Source: DASQPR01 sp035713725
GTDB taxonomy: Bacteria; Actinomycetota; Actinomycetes; Mycobacteriales; Micromonosporaceae
Assembly: GCA_035713725.1 (NCBI GenBank)
Contig: DASTMZ010000008.1
Location: forward strand, 1-64,000
Direction of reading: 5' to 3'
DNA: 64,000 nt
Part shown: piece after piece, positions 1 to 8,496 of the stretch
Layout of the letters: the number at the start of each line of letters is the position of its first letter
Numbering within the stretch: the first letter of the stretch is position 1
Program-made: the position numbers and the translations under genes
Notes under the pieces: model-generated
Told to the model about the DNA's origin: nothing
Databases searched by the model: none
The model's input: the letters and a program-made list of their open reading frames with translations, nothing else

Positions 1-725
1 GGCTTCAGCGCACCCGCCTGCTTCGGCGGGTCGGGCGGCGACGTCGCCAACGCGGCGAGCGTCTGGTACGACGTGGGGCGGGCGTACGGCGACTGGCCCT
101 CGACCGCGGCGTAGAGCGTGGCACCGAGCGACCACATGTCCGCCTCGACGCTCGACGTGCCGTCCAGGGCCCGCTCCGGCGCGATGAACTGCGGTGAGCC
201 GTGCACGATGCCGGACTGGGTGAGCGCGATGCCGATCTCTTCGAAGGTGGCCAGCCCGAAGTCGGTCAGCACGACGCGGCCGTCCTCGGCGAGCAGCACG
301 TTGCCCGGCTTGATGTCGCGGTGCAGCACGCCGGCGGCATGTGCCGCGCACAGCGCGTCCAGCACCGCGATGCCGACCCGTGCGACCTGCTCCGGGCGCA
401 ATGGACCCTCGGTCTTGATGACCTGCGCTAGCGATCGCGACGGGATGTATTCCATGACGATCCACGGCCGGTCGTCGGCGTACATGACGTCATAGACGCG
501 CACCACGTTCGGATGGGACAGGCGTGCCGCGGCCTGCGCCTCGCGGAGCGTACGCATGGACAGCTCGTACGCCTCGTTCTCGCTCGGCGTCTCGGGGAGC
601 ATGACTTCCTTCACCGCTACCTCGCGGCGCAGCACCTCGTCGTAGGCGTGCCAGACCCGACCCATGCCGCCGACACCGATCCGGCTGCCGAGCCGGTATC
701 GCCCGGCGACGATGCGATCTGTCAT
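1..725 (-). CDS. Serine/threonine protein kinase, PknB-like (partial, C-terminus outside window)
   Basis: A Hanks-type kinase that would phosphorylate Ser/Thr residues of cellular proteins. Reading the minus strand from ATG at 725 gives MTDRIVAGRYRLGSRIGVGG, whose glycine-rich loop GxGGMG sits near residues 17-22. It continues with the VAVKEV lysine (about residue 38), the catalytic loop HRDIKPGN, the metal-binding DFG of LTDFGLA and an APE motif in IAPERA. All essential catalytic motifs are present. The frame is open to base 1, so about 241 residues are visible and any juxtamembrane, transmembrane or extracellular PASTA-type region lies outside. It is 38 bp downstream of the sortase gene on the same strand and may be co-transcribed with it. 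Kinase identity is certain; substrate and subfamily are not visible. Confidence 0.93.
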   Translation of the reverse strand, partial: MTDRIVAGRYRLGSRIGVGGMGRVWHAYDEVLRREVAVKEVMLPETPSENEAYELSMRTLREAQAAARLSHPNVVRVYDVMYADDRPWIVMEYIPSRSLAQVIKTEGPLRPEQVARVGIAVLDALCAAHAAGVLHRDIKPGNVLLAEDGRVVLTDFGLATFEEIGIALTQSGIVHGSPQFIAPERALDGTSSVEADMWSLGATLYAAVEGQSPYARPTSYQTLAALATSPPDPPKQAGALK

Positions 726-763
726 CGGTGCGCCTTCACTTCGGTGCGATTCATTTGAAACAG

Positions 764-1474
764 TCATTTGGAAGCCATCGCGTAGACGACGAAGTTGTCG
801 TCGTACGAGCCGACCCGGCCGTTGAACGTGCCCCCGCAGGTGATCAGTCGCAGCTCGGCAACGGGTGTCGGCCCATACACCCGCGCCGTCGGGAAGTCCT
901 GTTTCGAGTACTCACCGGTGGCGAACACAGTGAAGTCTATCCAGGTGCCGCCGCGCTCCACCTGGACGTGATCGCCGGTGGCCAGCAGCCGCAGTCGATA
1001 AAAGACAGTGCCACTGATCTGGTTGTCGTAGTGCCCGGCGAGGATCGCCGGCCCGACATCGCCCGGCGCGGTGCCCTCCGCGTACCAGCCCACCTGGGTA
1101 AAGCTCGTCGGCGGTTCGAGCGCGCCGGTCGAGTCGAGCGCGAGCGGCACGATCGTGGTGTTGACCTTGATCTTCGGTATCCGGATGTTGGTCGGCGGAC
1201 CGGTCAGCGTCGAACTCGCCTGTCCCGTCCCTGACCCGGTCGCTCCCCGTCCCGGCGTCCCCGTCGACCCGGACAAGTGCGCGCCGGCTGTCGACGGGTC
1301 CACCCATACTGGCCCGGCCGCTCGCGGTATCAGCGCGCGTAGCCCGAACGCGTTGGTGCCGAGCGCGACCGCGACTACGAACACGACGATGCTCAGCACC
1401 GCCGACACGACGCTGACCGGATGGCGCGTCGTGTCGGTGCGGTGCGCTGCGACTGACCAATGCGGGTGGTTCAC
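764..1474 (-). CDS. Class F sortase (membrane-anchored transpeptidase)
   Basis: A sortase cleaves a C-terminal sorting signal and joins the protein to the cell envelope. The 236 residues start with a short cytoplasmic end and one membrane helix at about 20-45. A Thr/Gly/Ser-rich linker follows to about 92, then the catalytic beta-barrel. Catalytic His148 lies in AGHYDN, Cys213 in LITCGG and the supporting Arg at 220 (FNGRVGSY), which is the class F arrangement. The start is GTG; its ribosome site is weak. It lies 86 bp downstream of a DUF4397 surface protein gene that probably encodes its substrate, and 38 bp before a kinase gene. Class F is best studied in actinobacteria, and its sorting motif is less well defined than LPXTG. 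Confidence 0.92.
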   Translation of the reverse strand: MNHPHWSVAAHRTDTTRHPVSVVSAVLSIVVFVVAVALGTNAFGLRALIPRAAGPVWVDPSTAGAHLSGSTGTPGRGATGSGTGQASSTLTGPPTNIRIPKIKVNTTIVPLALDSTGALEPPTSFTQVGWYAEGTAPGDVGPAILAGHYDNQISGTVFYRLRLLATGDHVQVERGGTWIDFTVFATGEYSKQDFPTARVYGPTPVAELRLITCGGTFNGRVGSYDDNFVVYAMASK

Positions 1475-1560
1475 TACGCCGAGTTCACTTCATCGAGATC
1501 GCCGGATCAAGTCCGCATCCGCGGATGGCCGCCGAGCCGGTGTCGTCAATCCGACGCCCG

Positions 1561-2496
1561 CTACGTGGAGTTGGACACGCGGTCGTCCGACCGCCGCGCC
1601 GCTACGAGCGGCGCCGCGCGGTCCGGGCTGACAACCGCCGGGCGGAAGCGGCGCCGGGTGGTCCATGCGATGCCGGCGAACGCGACTCCAGCGAGCGCGA
1701 GCACGGACACCGCGAGCACCGGCAGCGAACGCGGCGCGGCGCCACCGAGGCCGGTCTGTACGGCGCCGACCGGCACGTCGCCCTGGCGGCCCGCGTCGAC
1801 CTTGAGATCCGGCTCGAGCGACGTCTTCCCGTCCAGGATCAGCAGCGAGTAGACGCTGTCCGGTTGGAGATGGACGCGCAGCTTCGTGGTCTTGCCGCCA
1901 CCGGACGGCGTGACCAGGATCGAGAAACTGCCGGACTTGACCTGGTGGTAGGCGGTCGTGGTGGCGAAGGAGACGTTGGAGCCGATCTTCTCACCGTCGG
2001 TCATCGACACGTTCAGCTGCGGTTCCTTGATCGACGCCTGAATGATCCGAACCTTGGCCTTGCCGTTCATCGGGCTGGACAGGTCGTCGTTGAACACCTT
2101 GAGTCCGAGCCCGGCGTGGCGACCCACACCCGCGACCGTGTACGCGTGTCCCTTGAGCACGGTGACATCGGTGGTCAGCACCGGAGGCGTGCTCGGATCG
2201 GCACCGGCGACGCGCATCGATACGGCGTACTCACCGACTGGCAACTTGAGGTAACCGGACATCACGCCGTAGCCGACGCCCTTGAAGACCTGCTCCTTGA
2301 TCTGGGACGACGCCGAGTCGAGGTAAACATCGACGTCCGGCGTGTCCGGCGACAGGTGCGCCAGCCGTACGTAACCGATGTTCGTTGATGCGGCAGCCGC
2401 GGCTCCCGGCAGGATGGCGCCGGCCAGCGCCAAGCCGAAGACCGCCACGGCGAGGCCGGCGCGCGCAAAACGCCGGCCACGCGAGCTTGTTGTCAC
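1561..2496 (-). CDS. DUF4397 domain cell-surface protein, probable sortase F substrate
   Basis: Secreted, envelope-anchored protein of 311 residues. An N-terminal signal peptide spans about residues 1-36, with a charged start, a hydrophobic core and an AAAAAS cleavage region. The DUF4397 domain begins with VRLAHLSPDTPDVDVYLD (about 43-60) and continues to about 230. A second DUF4397-type repeat seems to start at KVRIIQASIKEPQLNVSM. At 241-253 is VPVGAVQTGLGGA, followed by a hydrophobic helix (259-279) and an Arg-rich tail, which has the layout of a sorting signal although there is no LPXTG. The GTG start has a good GGGAGG site. The function of DUF4397 is not established; a role in adhesion or surface structure is inference. 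Confidence 0.88.
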   Translation of the reverse strand: MTTSSRGRRFARAGLAVAVFGLALAGAILPGAAAAASTNIGYVRLAHLSPDTPDVDVYLDSASSQIKEQVFKGVGYGVMSGYLKLPVGEYAVSMRVAGADPSTPPVLTTDVTVLKGHAYTVAGVGRHAGLGLKVFNDDLSSPMNGKAKVRIIQASIKEPQLNVSMTDGEKIGSNVSFATTTAYHQVKSGSFSILVTPSGGGKTTKLRVHLQPDSVYSLLILDGKTSLEPDLKVDAGRQGDVPVGAVQTGLGGAAPRSLPVLAVSVLALAGVAFAGIAWTTRRRFRPAVVSPDRAAPLVAARRSDDRVSNST

Positions 2497-3030
2497 GAAT
2501 GCCTCCCACCGTGGGTATCGACGGTGCTGATCTTGGTCTCGAGTCGTAAGCTAACGGCTCATCGAGAGCATTCCGACGATGCCGGATGATCGACATTGAA
2601 TCAAGTCCACAAAGGGACGAATACGCTACGTATTCAGTGTCAGCCATCAATGCGGCCATGAATTCGTTTGCAATCGGGCATCAATGAATTGAAAAAGATG
2701 ACCTGTGCCGGCTATGCAACGGATCACCGCTGAACGTGGCTCCGAGCGGCATTGGGCGTGCGCCGGAATTGACACAGTCGATGAGGCCGGACAAACGCGG
2801 AGATTCGCCTACCCTCGGTGGCATTCGGGCGGTGCGCCGCCAGTGCGATCATGGCGCCGCGGTGTCCGGGATGCGGCGACCTGCTCTCGGCTAATGTTGT
2901 GGTGGTCGAACCGGCAACGCCGCCGCTGATTCGAGTAGGCGCAGCCCGAGCGTGCGCAGCCATGCGCAGTCTGGGATGCGGAGTCGACGGAGGCGGGCCG
3001 GCCCCGGCCGGATCGCGGAATGGGTGTCAG
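2497..3030. other. Divergent intergenic region between DUF4397 gene and serA
   Basis: About 530 bp separate the divergent DUF4397 and serA genes. Bases 2540-2700 are clearly richer in A/T than their surroundings and probably hold one or both promoters. I see no protein-coding stretch with family resemblance; the short frames there are Arg-rich reading-frame shadows. I see no convincing operator or riboswitch. Confidence 0.5.
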
Positions 3031-4242
3031 ATGACGGACGGGAAGATTCGCGCGCTGCTGGTCGAGAACATCCATCCCGAGGCAGTTTCGCGCCTCGAGT
3101 CGGAGGGATATCTCGTCGAGACGCTGTCCTCCGCCCTTGACGAGGACGAACTGGTCGAGCGCCTCCCGGGCGTGAGCCTGCTCGGCATCCGGTCGAAGAC
3201 GCGCCTCACCCCACGCGTGCTGGACGCCGCGGACCGGCTCGTCGCAATCGGCGCGTTCTGCATCGGCACGGACCAGATCGACCTCGCGGCGGCCGCGGCC
3301 GGCGGCGTCGCGGTGTTCAACGCGCCCTTCTCCAACACCCGAAGCGTCGTGGAGCTCGCGCTTGCCGAGATCATCGCGCTCACCCGCCGGCTGACCGACA
3401 AGAACGAGAAGATGCACGGCGGCGTGTGGGATAAGGACGCGCAGGGCAGCCACGAGGTGCGCGGCCGCACACTGGGCATCGTCGGGTACGGCAACATCGG
3501 CACCCAGTTGTCCGTACTCGCCGAGAACCTCGGCATGACCGTCTACTTCTACGACACGGATGACCGGCTCTCGCTGGGCAACGCGCGGCGCTGCGAGACG
3601 CTCGAAGATCTGCTCGAGGTCGCGGACGTGGTCACACTCCACGTCGACGGGCGCGCCGGCAACAGCGGCTTCTTCGGCGACGCGCAGTTCGCCCGGATGC
3701 GTCCGCGCAGCCTGTTCCTGAACCTGTCGCGGGGATTCGTCATCGACCACGCGGCGCTGCGCCGTCATCTCGCCAGCGGGCACATCGCCGGTGCGGCCGT
3801 CGACGTCTTCGTGCACGAGCCGAAGAGCCGCGGCGAGGAGTTCCGCTCGGAGCTGCGTGGCCTGCCGAACGTCATCCTTACGCCGCACATCGGCGGTTCG
3901 ACCGAGGAGGCGCAGGCCGACATCGGCCGGTTCGTCGCGAACAAGCTCGTCACGTTCGTCTCGGACGGCAACACCACGCTGAGCGCGAACCTGCCGTCGG
4001 TCGCGCTCCTTGCACGCGAGACGACGCACCGGCTCGCGCACATCCACCGCAACACGCCCGGCGTGCTGGCTCAGGTGAACAGCATCCTGGCCAGGCACGC
4101 GGTGAACGTCGAGGGCCAACTGCTCGCCACCCGCGGCGAGGTCGGCTACGTGCTGACCGACATCGGCCGGAACTTCTCGGAAGAAGTGCTGACCGAGCTT
4201 CGTGCGATGCCCGAGACGATCGGCCTGCGGGTGCTGTCGTAG
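3031..4242 (+). CDS. serA: D-3-phosphoglycerate dehydrogenase
   Basis: Catalyses the NAD-dependent oxidation of 3-phosphoglycerate to 3-phosphohydroxypyruvate, the first step of serine synthesis in the cytoplasm. The 403 residues have the short E. coli-type layout: split substrate-binding domain, Rossmann nucleotide-binding domain (GYGNIG at 152-157), and a single C-terminal ACT domain (about 330-403) for serine feedback. Catalytic Arg234, Glu263 and His286 are in place (NLSRGFVI, HEPKS, TPHIGGS). The frame stays open upstream to 2818, but family similarity starts at MTDGKIRALLVENIHPEA, so ATG 3031 is chosen. A FAD/Fe-S dehydrogenase follows after 23 bp. Enzymes of this short type can also reduce 2-oxoglutarate to D-2-hydroxyglutarate, which makes that neighbour notable. 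Confidence 0.95.
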   Translation: MTDGKIRALLVENIHPEAVSRLESEGYLVETLSSALDEDELVERLPGVSLLGIRSKTRLTPRVLDAADRLVAIGAFCIGTDQIDLAAAAAGGVAVFNAPFSNTRSVVELALAEIIALTRRLTDKNEKMHGGVWDKDAQGSHEVRGRTLGIVGYGNIGTQLSVLAENLGMTVYFYDTDDRLSLGNARRCETLEDLLEVADVVTLHVDGRAGNSGFFGDAQFARMRPRSLFLNLSRGFVIDHAALRRHLASGHIAGAAVDVFVHEPKSRGEEFRSELRGLPNVILTPHIGGSTEEAQADIGRFVANKLVTFVSDGNTTLSANLPSVALLARETTHRLAHIHRNTPGVLAQVNSILARHAVNVEGQLLATRGEVGYVLTDIGRNFSEEVLTELRAMPETIGLRVLS

Positions 4243-4265
4243 CGTCCGCCGAGGATCCCCCAACG

Positions 4266-7127
4266 ATGTCCGCGCCAGATGCGCCGCCCGCTGCCGAGTT
4301 GACCGCGGAACTTGTTGCCGGGTTGCGTCGGGCCGGCGTTGACGAGGTCGACGACTCGACGCGGCGCCGCGCCGAATATTCCACCGACGCGTCGCTGTAC
4401 CGGGTCGTACCGCGAATGGTTGCGTTCCCACGTAGCGCCGACGAGATCATCGCGGCGCTCGACGTGTGCCGTCGGCTGGGCGTACCCGTGACGGCCCGCG
4501 GCGCGGGTACGTCGATCGCCGGTAACGCGGTCGGCACCGGGCTCGTGCTCGACATGTCCCGGCACTTCAACCGCGTCGACCGGATCGACGTGGCGGCGCG
4601 CACCGTGGCGGTCCAGCCCGGGATCGTGCTCGCCGATCTGCAACGCGCCTTGCGGCCGTACGGGTTGCGCTTCGGGCCAGATCCGTCCACGCATAACCGC
4701 TGCACGCTCGGCGGGATGATCGGCAACAACTCGTGCGGTTCGCGTGCGCTCGGATACGGCCGGACGTCGGACAACGTGGCCGCCCTCGACGTGGTCGCCG
4801 GGACTGGCCAACGGCTGCGGATGTCGTCCGGGGCGCCGGCCGCGACGACGACAGCGTCGGATCCGATGCTTGCCGCGTGGCAGGACGTTGTGGCGTCGAA
4901 CCTGGCGACGATCCGCACCGAGTTCGGTCGGTTCGGTCGGCAAGGATCCGGATACAGCCTCGAACACCTGCTGCCCGAACATGGCTTCGATGCGACAAAG
5001 GCGTTTGTCGGCACGGAGGGCACGCTCGGCGTGGTGCTCGGTGCCACGCTCCGGCTGGTGCCGAACCCGCCGGCCACGGTGCTGATCGCGCTCGGATATC
5101 CGGACATGCCGGCCGCCGCGGATGCGGCACCTGCCCTGGTCCGCTACGAGCCGACCGCGATCGAGGGCCTCGACCGCAGGATCGTGGACGTGGTGATCGG
5201 CATGCGCGGTCCGGGTGCGGTGCCGGATCTGCCGAGCGGCAGCGGCTGGCTGTTCGTGGAGCTGGCCGGTGACTCGACCGCGGAGCTGACCGCGAGAGCG
5301 GCGCGCGTGATCGCGGCGGCCGGCGCGCTGGACAGCAGGATCATCTCCAACGCCGACGAGGCGCAGGCACTGTGGCGGATCCGTGAGGACGGCGCCGGCC
5401 TCGCGTCAAGGCCGGTTGATGGCCGCCGCTTCTACTCCGGTTGGGAGGACGCCGCGGTGCCGGCCGCCAAGCTCGGCGACTACCTGCGCGACTTCGACGC
5501 ACTGATGGCCGGTCAGGGCGTGTCTGGCGTCCCGTACGGGCACTTCGGCGACGGCTGCGTCCACATTCGCATCGACTTCCCGCTTGACCGCTCGGACGGC
5601 GCCACCGCGTTCCGATCGTTCCTCGTGGCCGCCGCGAAATTGGTTGCGTCGTATGGCGGATCGATGTCCGGCGAGCACGGCGACGGGCGGGCCCGGGGTG
5701 AGCTGCTGCCGATGATGTACTCGCCGGACGCACTGCGCGCGTTCGCCGCGACGAAGGCGATCTTCGATCCGGACGATCTGCTGAACCCCGGTGTGCTGGT
5801 GCGGCCGCGGCGGTTCGACGCGGACCTTCGCCTTCCGGCGCCGTCGGTGCGGAGTCGGCTGGGGTTCACGTACGCCGACGACTCCGGCGACTTCGCCGCC
5901 GCTGTGCATCGCTGCAGTGGGGTCGGCAAGTGTCGCGCCGACACCACGGACGCCGGCGGCGTCATGTGCCCGTCGTACCTCGCGACGCGCGACGAGAAGG
6001 ACAGCACGCGCGGGCGGGCACGAGTGCTGCAAGAGATGGTCAACGGCAGCTTGGTACGCGACGGATGGCGCGCCGAGGAGGTGCGCCAGTCGCTGGACCT
6101 GTGCCTCGCCTGCAAGGGCTGCTCGTCGGACTGTCCGACCGGCGTGGACATGGCGACGTACAAGGTCGAGGTGCTGCACCAGGCGTACCGTCGTCGACTC
6201 CGCCCGATGTCGCACTACTCGCTCGGCTGGCTACCGCGCTGGGCACGCATCGCGTCGAGAATGCCGGCACTCGCGAACGCCGCGTTGCACGGTCGCGCCT
6301 CGGCGGTTGGCAAGCGGCTCGCGGGTGTCGACGCACGGCGCGACGTGCCGCGGTTTGCTCCGCGTACGTTCCGGCGCTGGTTCGCCGATCACCCGGCGGC
6401 CGACGGCGACCCGGTGATGCTGTGGGTCGACACGTTCACCGATCACTTCACGCCGGAGGTCGGCATCGCGGCGGTGAGCGTGCTCGAGCGGGCCGGTTTC
6501 TCGGTGCGCATCCCGCCAAAGCGCCTCTGCTGCGGGCTCACCTGGATCAGCACCGGTCAACTCGACGCGGCGCGCCGGATCCTGCGGCGCAGCGTGTCGG
6601 CGCTGGCGCCGAGCGCCGGCGAGGGCATCCCGATCGTTGGGCTGGAGCCGTCCTGCACGGCGGTGTTCCGGGGCGACGCGGCGCACCTGTTCGCCGACGA
6701 AGCCGATCACCGTCGCGCGGTTGCTGTCGCGGACGCGACCCGTACGCTCGCCGAACTGCTCACCGAACGCAAGGCCGAACTGCCTGACCTGACCGGCGTA
6801 CGGGCAATCGCGCAGCCGCACTGCCACCATCACGCGGTGATGGGTTGGTCCGCGGATCGTGCGCTCCTGCGTCGGGCCGGCGCGACGGTCGACGCGGTGG
6901 GCGGTTGCTGTGGGCTGGCCGGCAACTTCGGTGTCGAACGGGGTCACTACGACGTGTCGGTCGCGGTTGCCGAGACGTCGCTCCTGCCGGCGGTACGGGA
7001 CGCCGGCGACGACGCGGTGGTGCTCGCCGACGGCTTCTCCTGCCGTACCCAGCTTGACCAGCTGGCCGGGCGACGCGGCCAGCACCTGGCCGAGTTGCTG
7101 GCCCACGGCGACCCGTCTACCGGATGA
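4266..7127 (+). CDS. FAD- and Fe-S-binding oxidoreductase (GlcD-GlcF fusion, YdiJ/D-2-hydroxyacid dehydrogenase type)
   Basis: A 953-residue fused flavin/iron-sulfur dehydrogenase that oxidises a D-2-hydroxyacid and passes electrons on, probably to quinone. The N-terminal FAD_binding_4 domain carries the RGAGTSIAGNAVG segment (about 79-91). The FAD-linked oxidase C-terminal domain runs to about 520 and includes PYGHFGDGCVHIRID and SGEHGDGRARGELLP. A ferredoxin-like 4Fe-4S region follows with CSGVGKC (about 550) and CLACKGCSSDCPTG (about 612-625). Two CCG-type cysteine motifs close it: LCCGLTWIS (about 753) and GGCCGLAGNFG (about 879). Length and layout match E. coli YdiJ-type D-2-hydroxyglutarate dehydrogenases better than plain D-lactate dehydrogenases. 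Position 23 bp after serA supports that reading. The substrate remains inference. Its last 11 bp overlap convergent efeB. Confidence 0.9.
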   Translation: MSAPDAPPAAELTAELVAGLRRAGVDEVDDSTRRRAEYSTDASLYRVVPRMVAFPRSADEIIAALDVCRRLGVPVTARGAGTSIAGNAVGTGLVLDMSRHFNRVDRIDVAARTVAVQPGIVLADLQRALRPYGLRFGPDPSTHNRCTLGGMIGNNSCGSRALGYGRTSDNVAALDVVAGTGQRLRMSSGAPAATTTASDPMLAAWQDVVASNLATIRTEFGRFGRQGSGYSLEHLLPEHGFDATKAFVGTEGTLGVVLGATLRLVPNPPATVLIALGYPDMPAAADAAPALVRYEPTAIEGLDRRIVDVVIGMRGPGAVPDLPSGSGWLFVELAGDSTAELTARAARVIAAAGALDSRIISNADEAQALWRIREDGAGLASRPVDGRRFYSGWEDAAVPAAKLGDYLRDFDALMAGQGVSGVPYGHFGDGCVHIRIDFPLDRSDGATAFRSFLVAAAKLVASYGGSMSGEHGDGRARGELLPMMYSPDALRAFAATKAIFDPDDLLNPGVLVRPRRFDADLRLPAPSVRSRLGFTYADDSGDFAAAVHRCSGVGKCRADTTDAGGVMCPSYLATRDEKDSTRGRARVLQEMVNGSLVRDGWRAEEVRQSLDLCLACKGCSSDCPTGVDMATYKVEVLHQAYRRRLRPMSHYSLGWLPRWARIASRMPALANAALHGRASAVGKRLAGVDARRDVPRFAPRTFRRWFADHPAADGDPVMLWVDTFTDHFTPEVGIAAVSVLERAGFSVRIPPKRLCCGLTWISTGQLDAARRILRRSVSALAPSAGEGIPIVGLEPSCTAVFRGDAAHLFADEADHRRAVAVADATRTLAELLTERKAELPDLTGVRAIAQPHCHHHAVMGWSADRALLRRAGATVDAVGGCCGLAGNFGVERGHYDVSVAVAETSLLPAVRDAGDDAVVLADGFSCRTQLDQLAGRRGQHLAELLAHGDPSTG

Positions 7128-8496
7128 GCCCCGACCCCCAGTAGTCGCCTGGTCCGCGAAGCCCCGGCGGACACGCGAAGAGACCGGACCCGACGTGCTC
7201 GATGTATTCGTTCAACGCGTCGGCCGCGCCCAGCCGTCGCTGCAGCGCGACGAACTGCGACCGGGGATCCTTCTGGTACGCCATGAAGAACAACCCGGCG
7301 TCGAGCTCACCGCTGTCGGCGATCATGCCGTCCGTGAACGAATACCCGCGCCGCAGAATCCGGATCCCACCGGCATTCTCGTGCGCGACGAGCCGGACGT
7401 GCGCGTCCATCGGGATGACCGGCTCGCCGTGGCTGTCCTTCGCGGCGAAGTCCGGCGCGTCGAACTCGGCCGCTCCGGTGAGCGGCGCGCCGGAGTATTT
7501 GTGCCGGCCGATCACGTTCTGCTGGTCGGCGAGAAAGTCGCGGTCCCATGCTTCGATCCGCATGCGGATCCGGCGCACCACAAGGTAACTGCCGTCGCGC
7601 ATCCACGGCTGGTCGGTCTCGCCGCCGACCCAGACATGTGCGTTCATCATGGCCCGGTCGGCGCCGTCGATGTTGCGGGTGCCGTCCTTGAAGCCCATCA
7701 GGTTGCGGGGCGTCGGCTGGTTGGCACTGTTAGAGGTCGCCTTGCCGAACCCGAGTTGCGACCACCGCATCACGACGGTGCCGCGGCCCAGACGGGCGAA
7801 GTTGCGGATCACGTGGAACGCCGCGACCGGATCGTCCGAACACGCTTGCACGCACAGGTCTCCGCCGCTGCGCGCCGGATCGAGGTCCTCCGGCGGCAAC
7901 CGGGGCAGATCGGCGAGCGCGCCCGGTCGGCGACCGGCGAGACCGAACCGGTCGTCAAACATCGACGGTCCGAAGCCGACGGTGATCGTGAGGTTGGCGG
8001 GGGAGGAGCCGTACGCCTCGCCGGTGTCGGCCGGCGGGGCCTCCGGATCGGTGAGGTCGCCGGGCACCGGATGACCGGTCGTCACGGCCGCGGCCGCGAG
8101 TGACCACGCCTGCAACAGCGCCTTCAACGCGGCCTGGCGTTGCGCGAGCGTGCCGCCGACGGTCAGGTCGTAGGTGGCGAAGGCCAGCCGTGCCGGCGCG
8201 GGGGTCGCGATGCCGGCCTGGTATCGGCCGAAGAACCCGACGATGTCGGTCGGCGTCGCCGCGTTGCTCGACGCTTGCCATGCGACCGGCGCCGCCACTC
8301 CCGCGCCGAGCGCCGCGCCGGCAACCGCGGCGCCACCGAAGCCGAGCAGCGCGCGACGGGAGGTACGTCGGACCGACGGCGCCGCACCGTCGGCGGACCC
8401 ATGGGTGTCGGCCTGCGCAGTGGCGCCAGCCGGCCAGGCGCCGTCGGCAGGCCCGGCGTCGGGCGGCGCGGCGCCGTCGGCCGGTCCGGTGGTCAC
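7117..8496 (-). CDS. efeB: EfeB deferrochelatase/peroxidase (dye-decolourising peroxidase, Tat-exported)
   Basis: A haem-binding DyP-type peroxidase of 459 residues, the extracytoplasmic EfeB component of the EfeUOB iron system, which may oxidise ferrous iron or strip iron from haem. An unusually long Ala/Gly/Pro-rich lead (about 1-40) precedes a twin-arginine signal in SVRRTSRRALLGFGG and a hydrophobic helix. The haem pocket motif GFKDGTRN (GxxDG with distal Asp and Arg) and the proximal histidine region AAFHVIRNF are present. The GTG start directly abuts the efeO stop (TAGGTGACC), so translation is probably coupled. Its 3' end overlaps the convergent dehydrogenase gene by 11 bp. Confidence 0.95.
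   Translation of the reverse strand: MTTGPADGAAPPDAGPADGAWPAGATAQADTHGSADGAAPSVRRTSRRALLGFGGAAVAGAALGAGVAAPVAWQASSNAATPTDIVGFFGRYQAGIATPAPARLAFATYDLTVGGTLAQRQAALKALLQAWSLAAAAVTTGHPVPGDLTDPEAPPADTGEAYGSSPANLTITVGFGPSMFDDRFGLAGRRPGALADLPRLPPEDLDPARSGGDLCVQACSDDPVAAFHVIRNFARLGRGTVVMRWSQLGFGKATSNSANQPTPRNLMGFKDGTRNIDGADRAMMNAHVWVGGETDQPWMRDGSYLVVRRIRMRIEAWDRDFLADQQNVIGRHKYSGAPLTGAAEFDAPDFAAKDSHGEPVIPMDAHVRLVAHENAGGIRILRRGYSFTDGMIADSGELDAGLFFMAYQKDPRSQFVALQRRLGAADALNEYIEHVGSGLFACPPGLRGPGDYWGSGLIR

Noticed and set aside
2809..4431. Long open frame antisense to serA, and similar long antisense frames opposite livH, lon, MFS, cyd and other genes
   Set aside because: They are by-products of very high GC third positions; their translations are Arg/Pro/His-rich with no family features, while the sense frames are well-known proteins.
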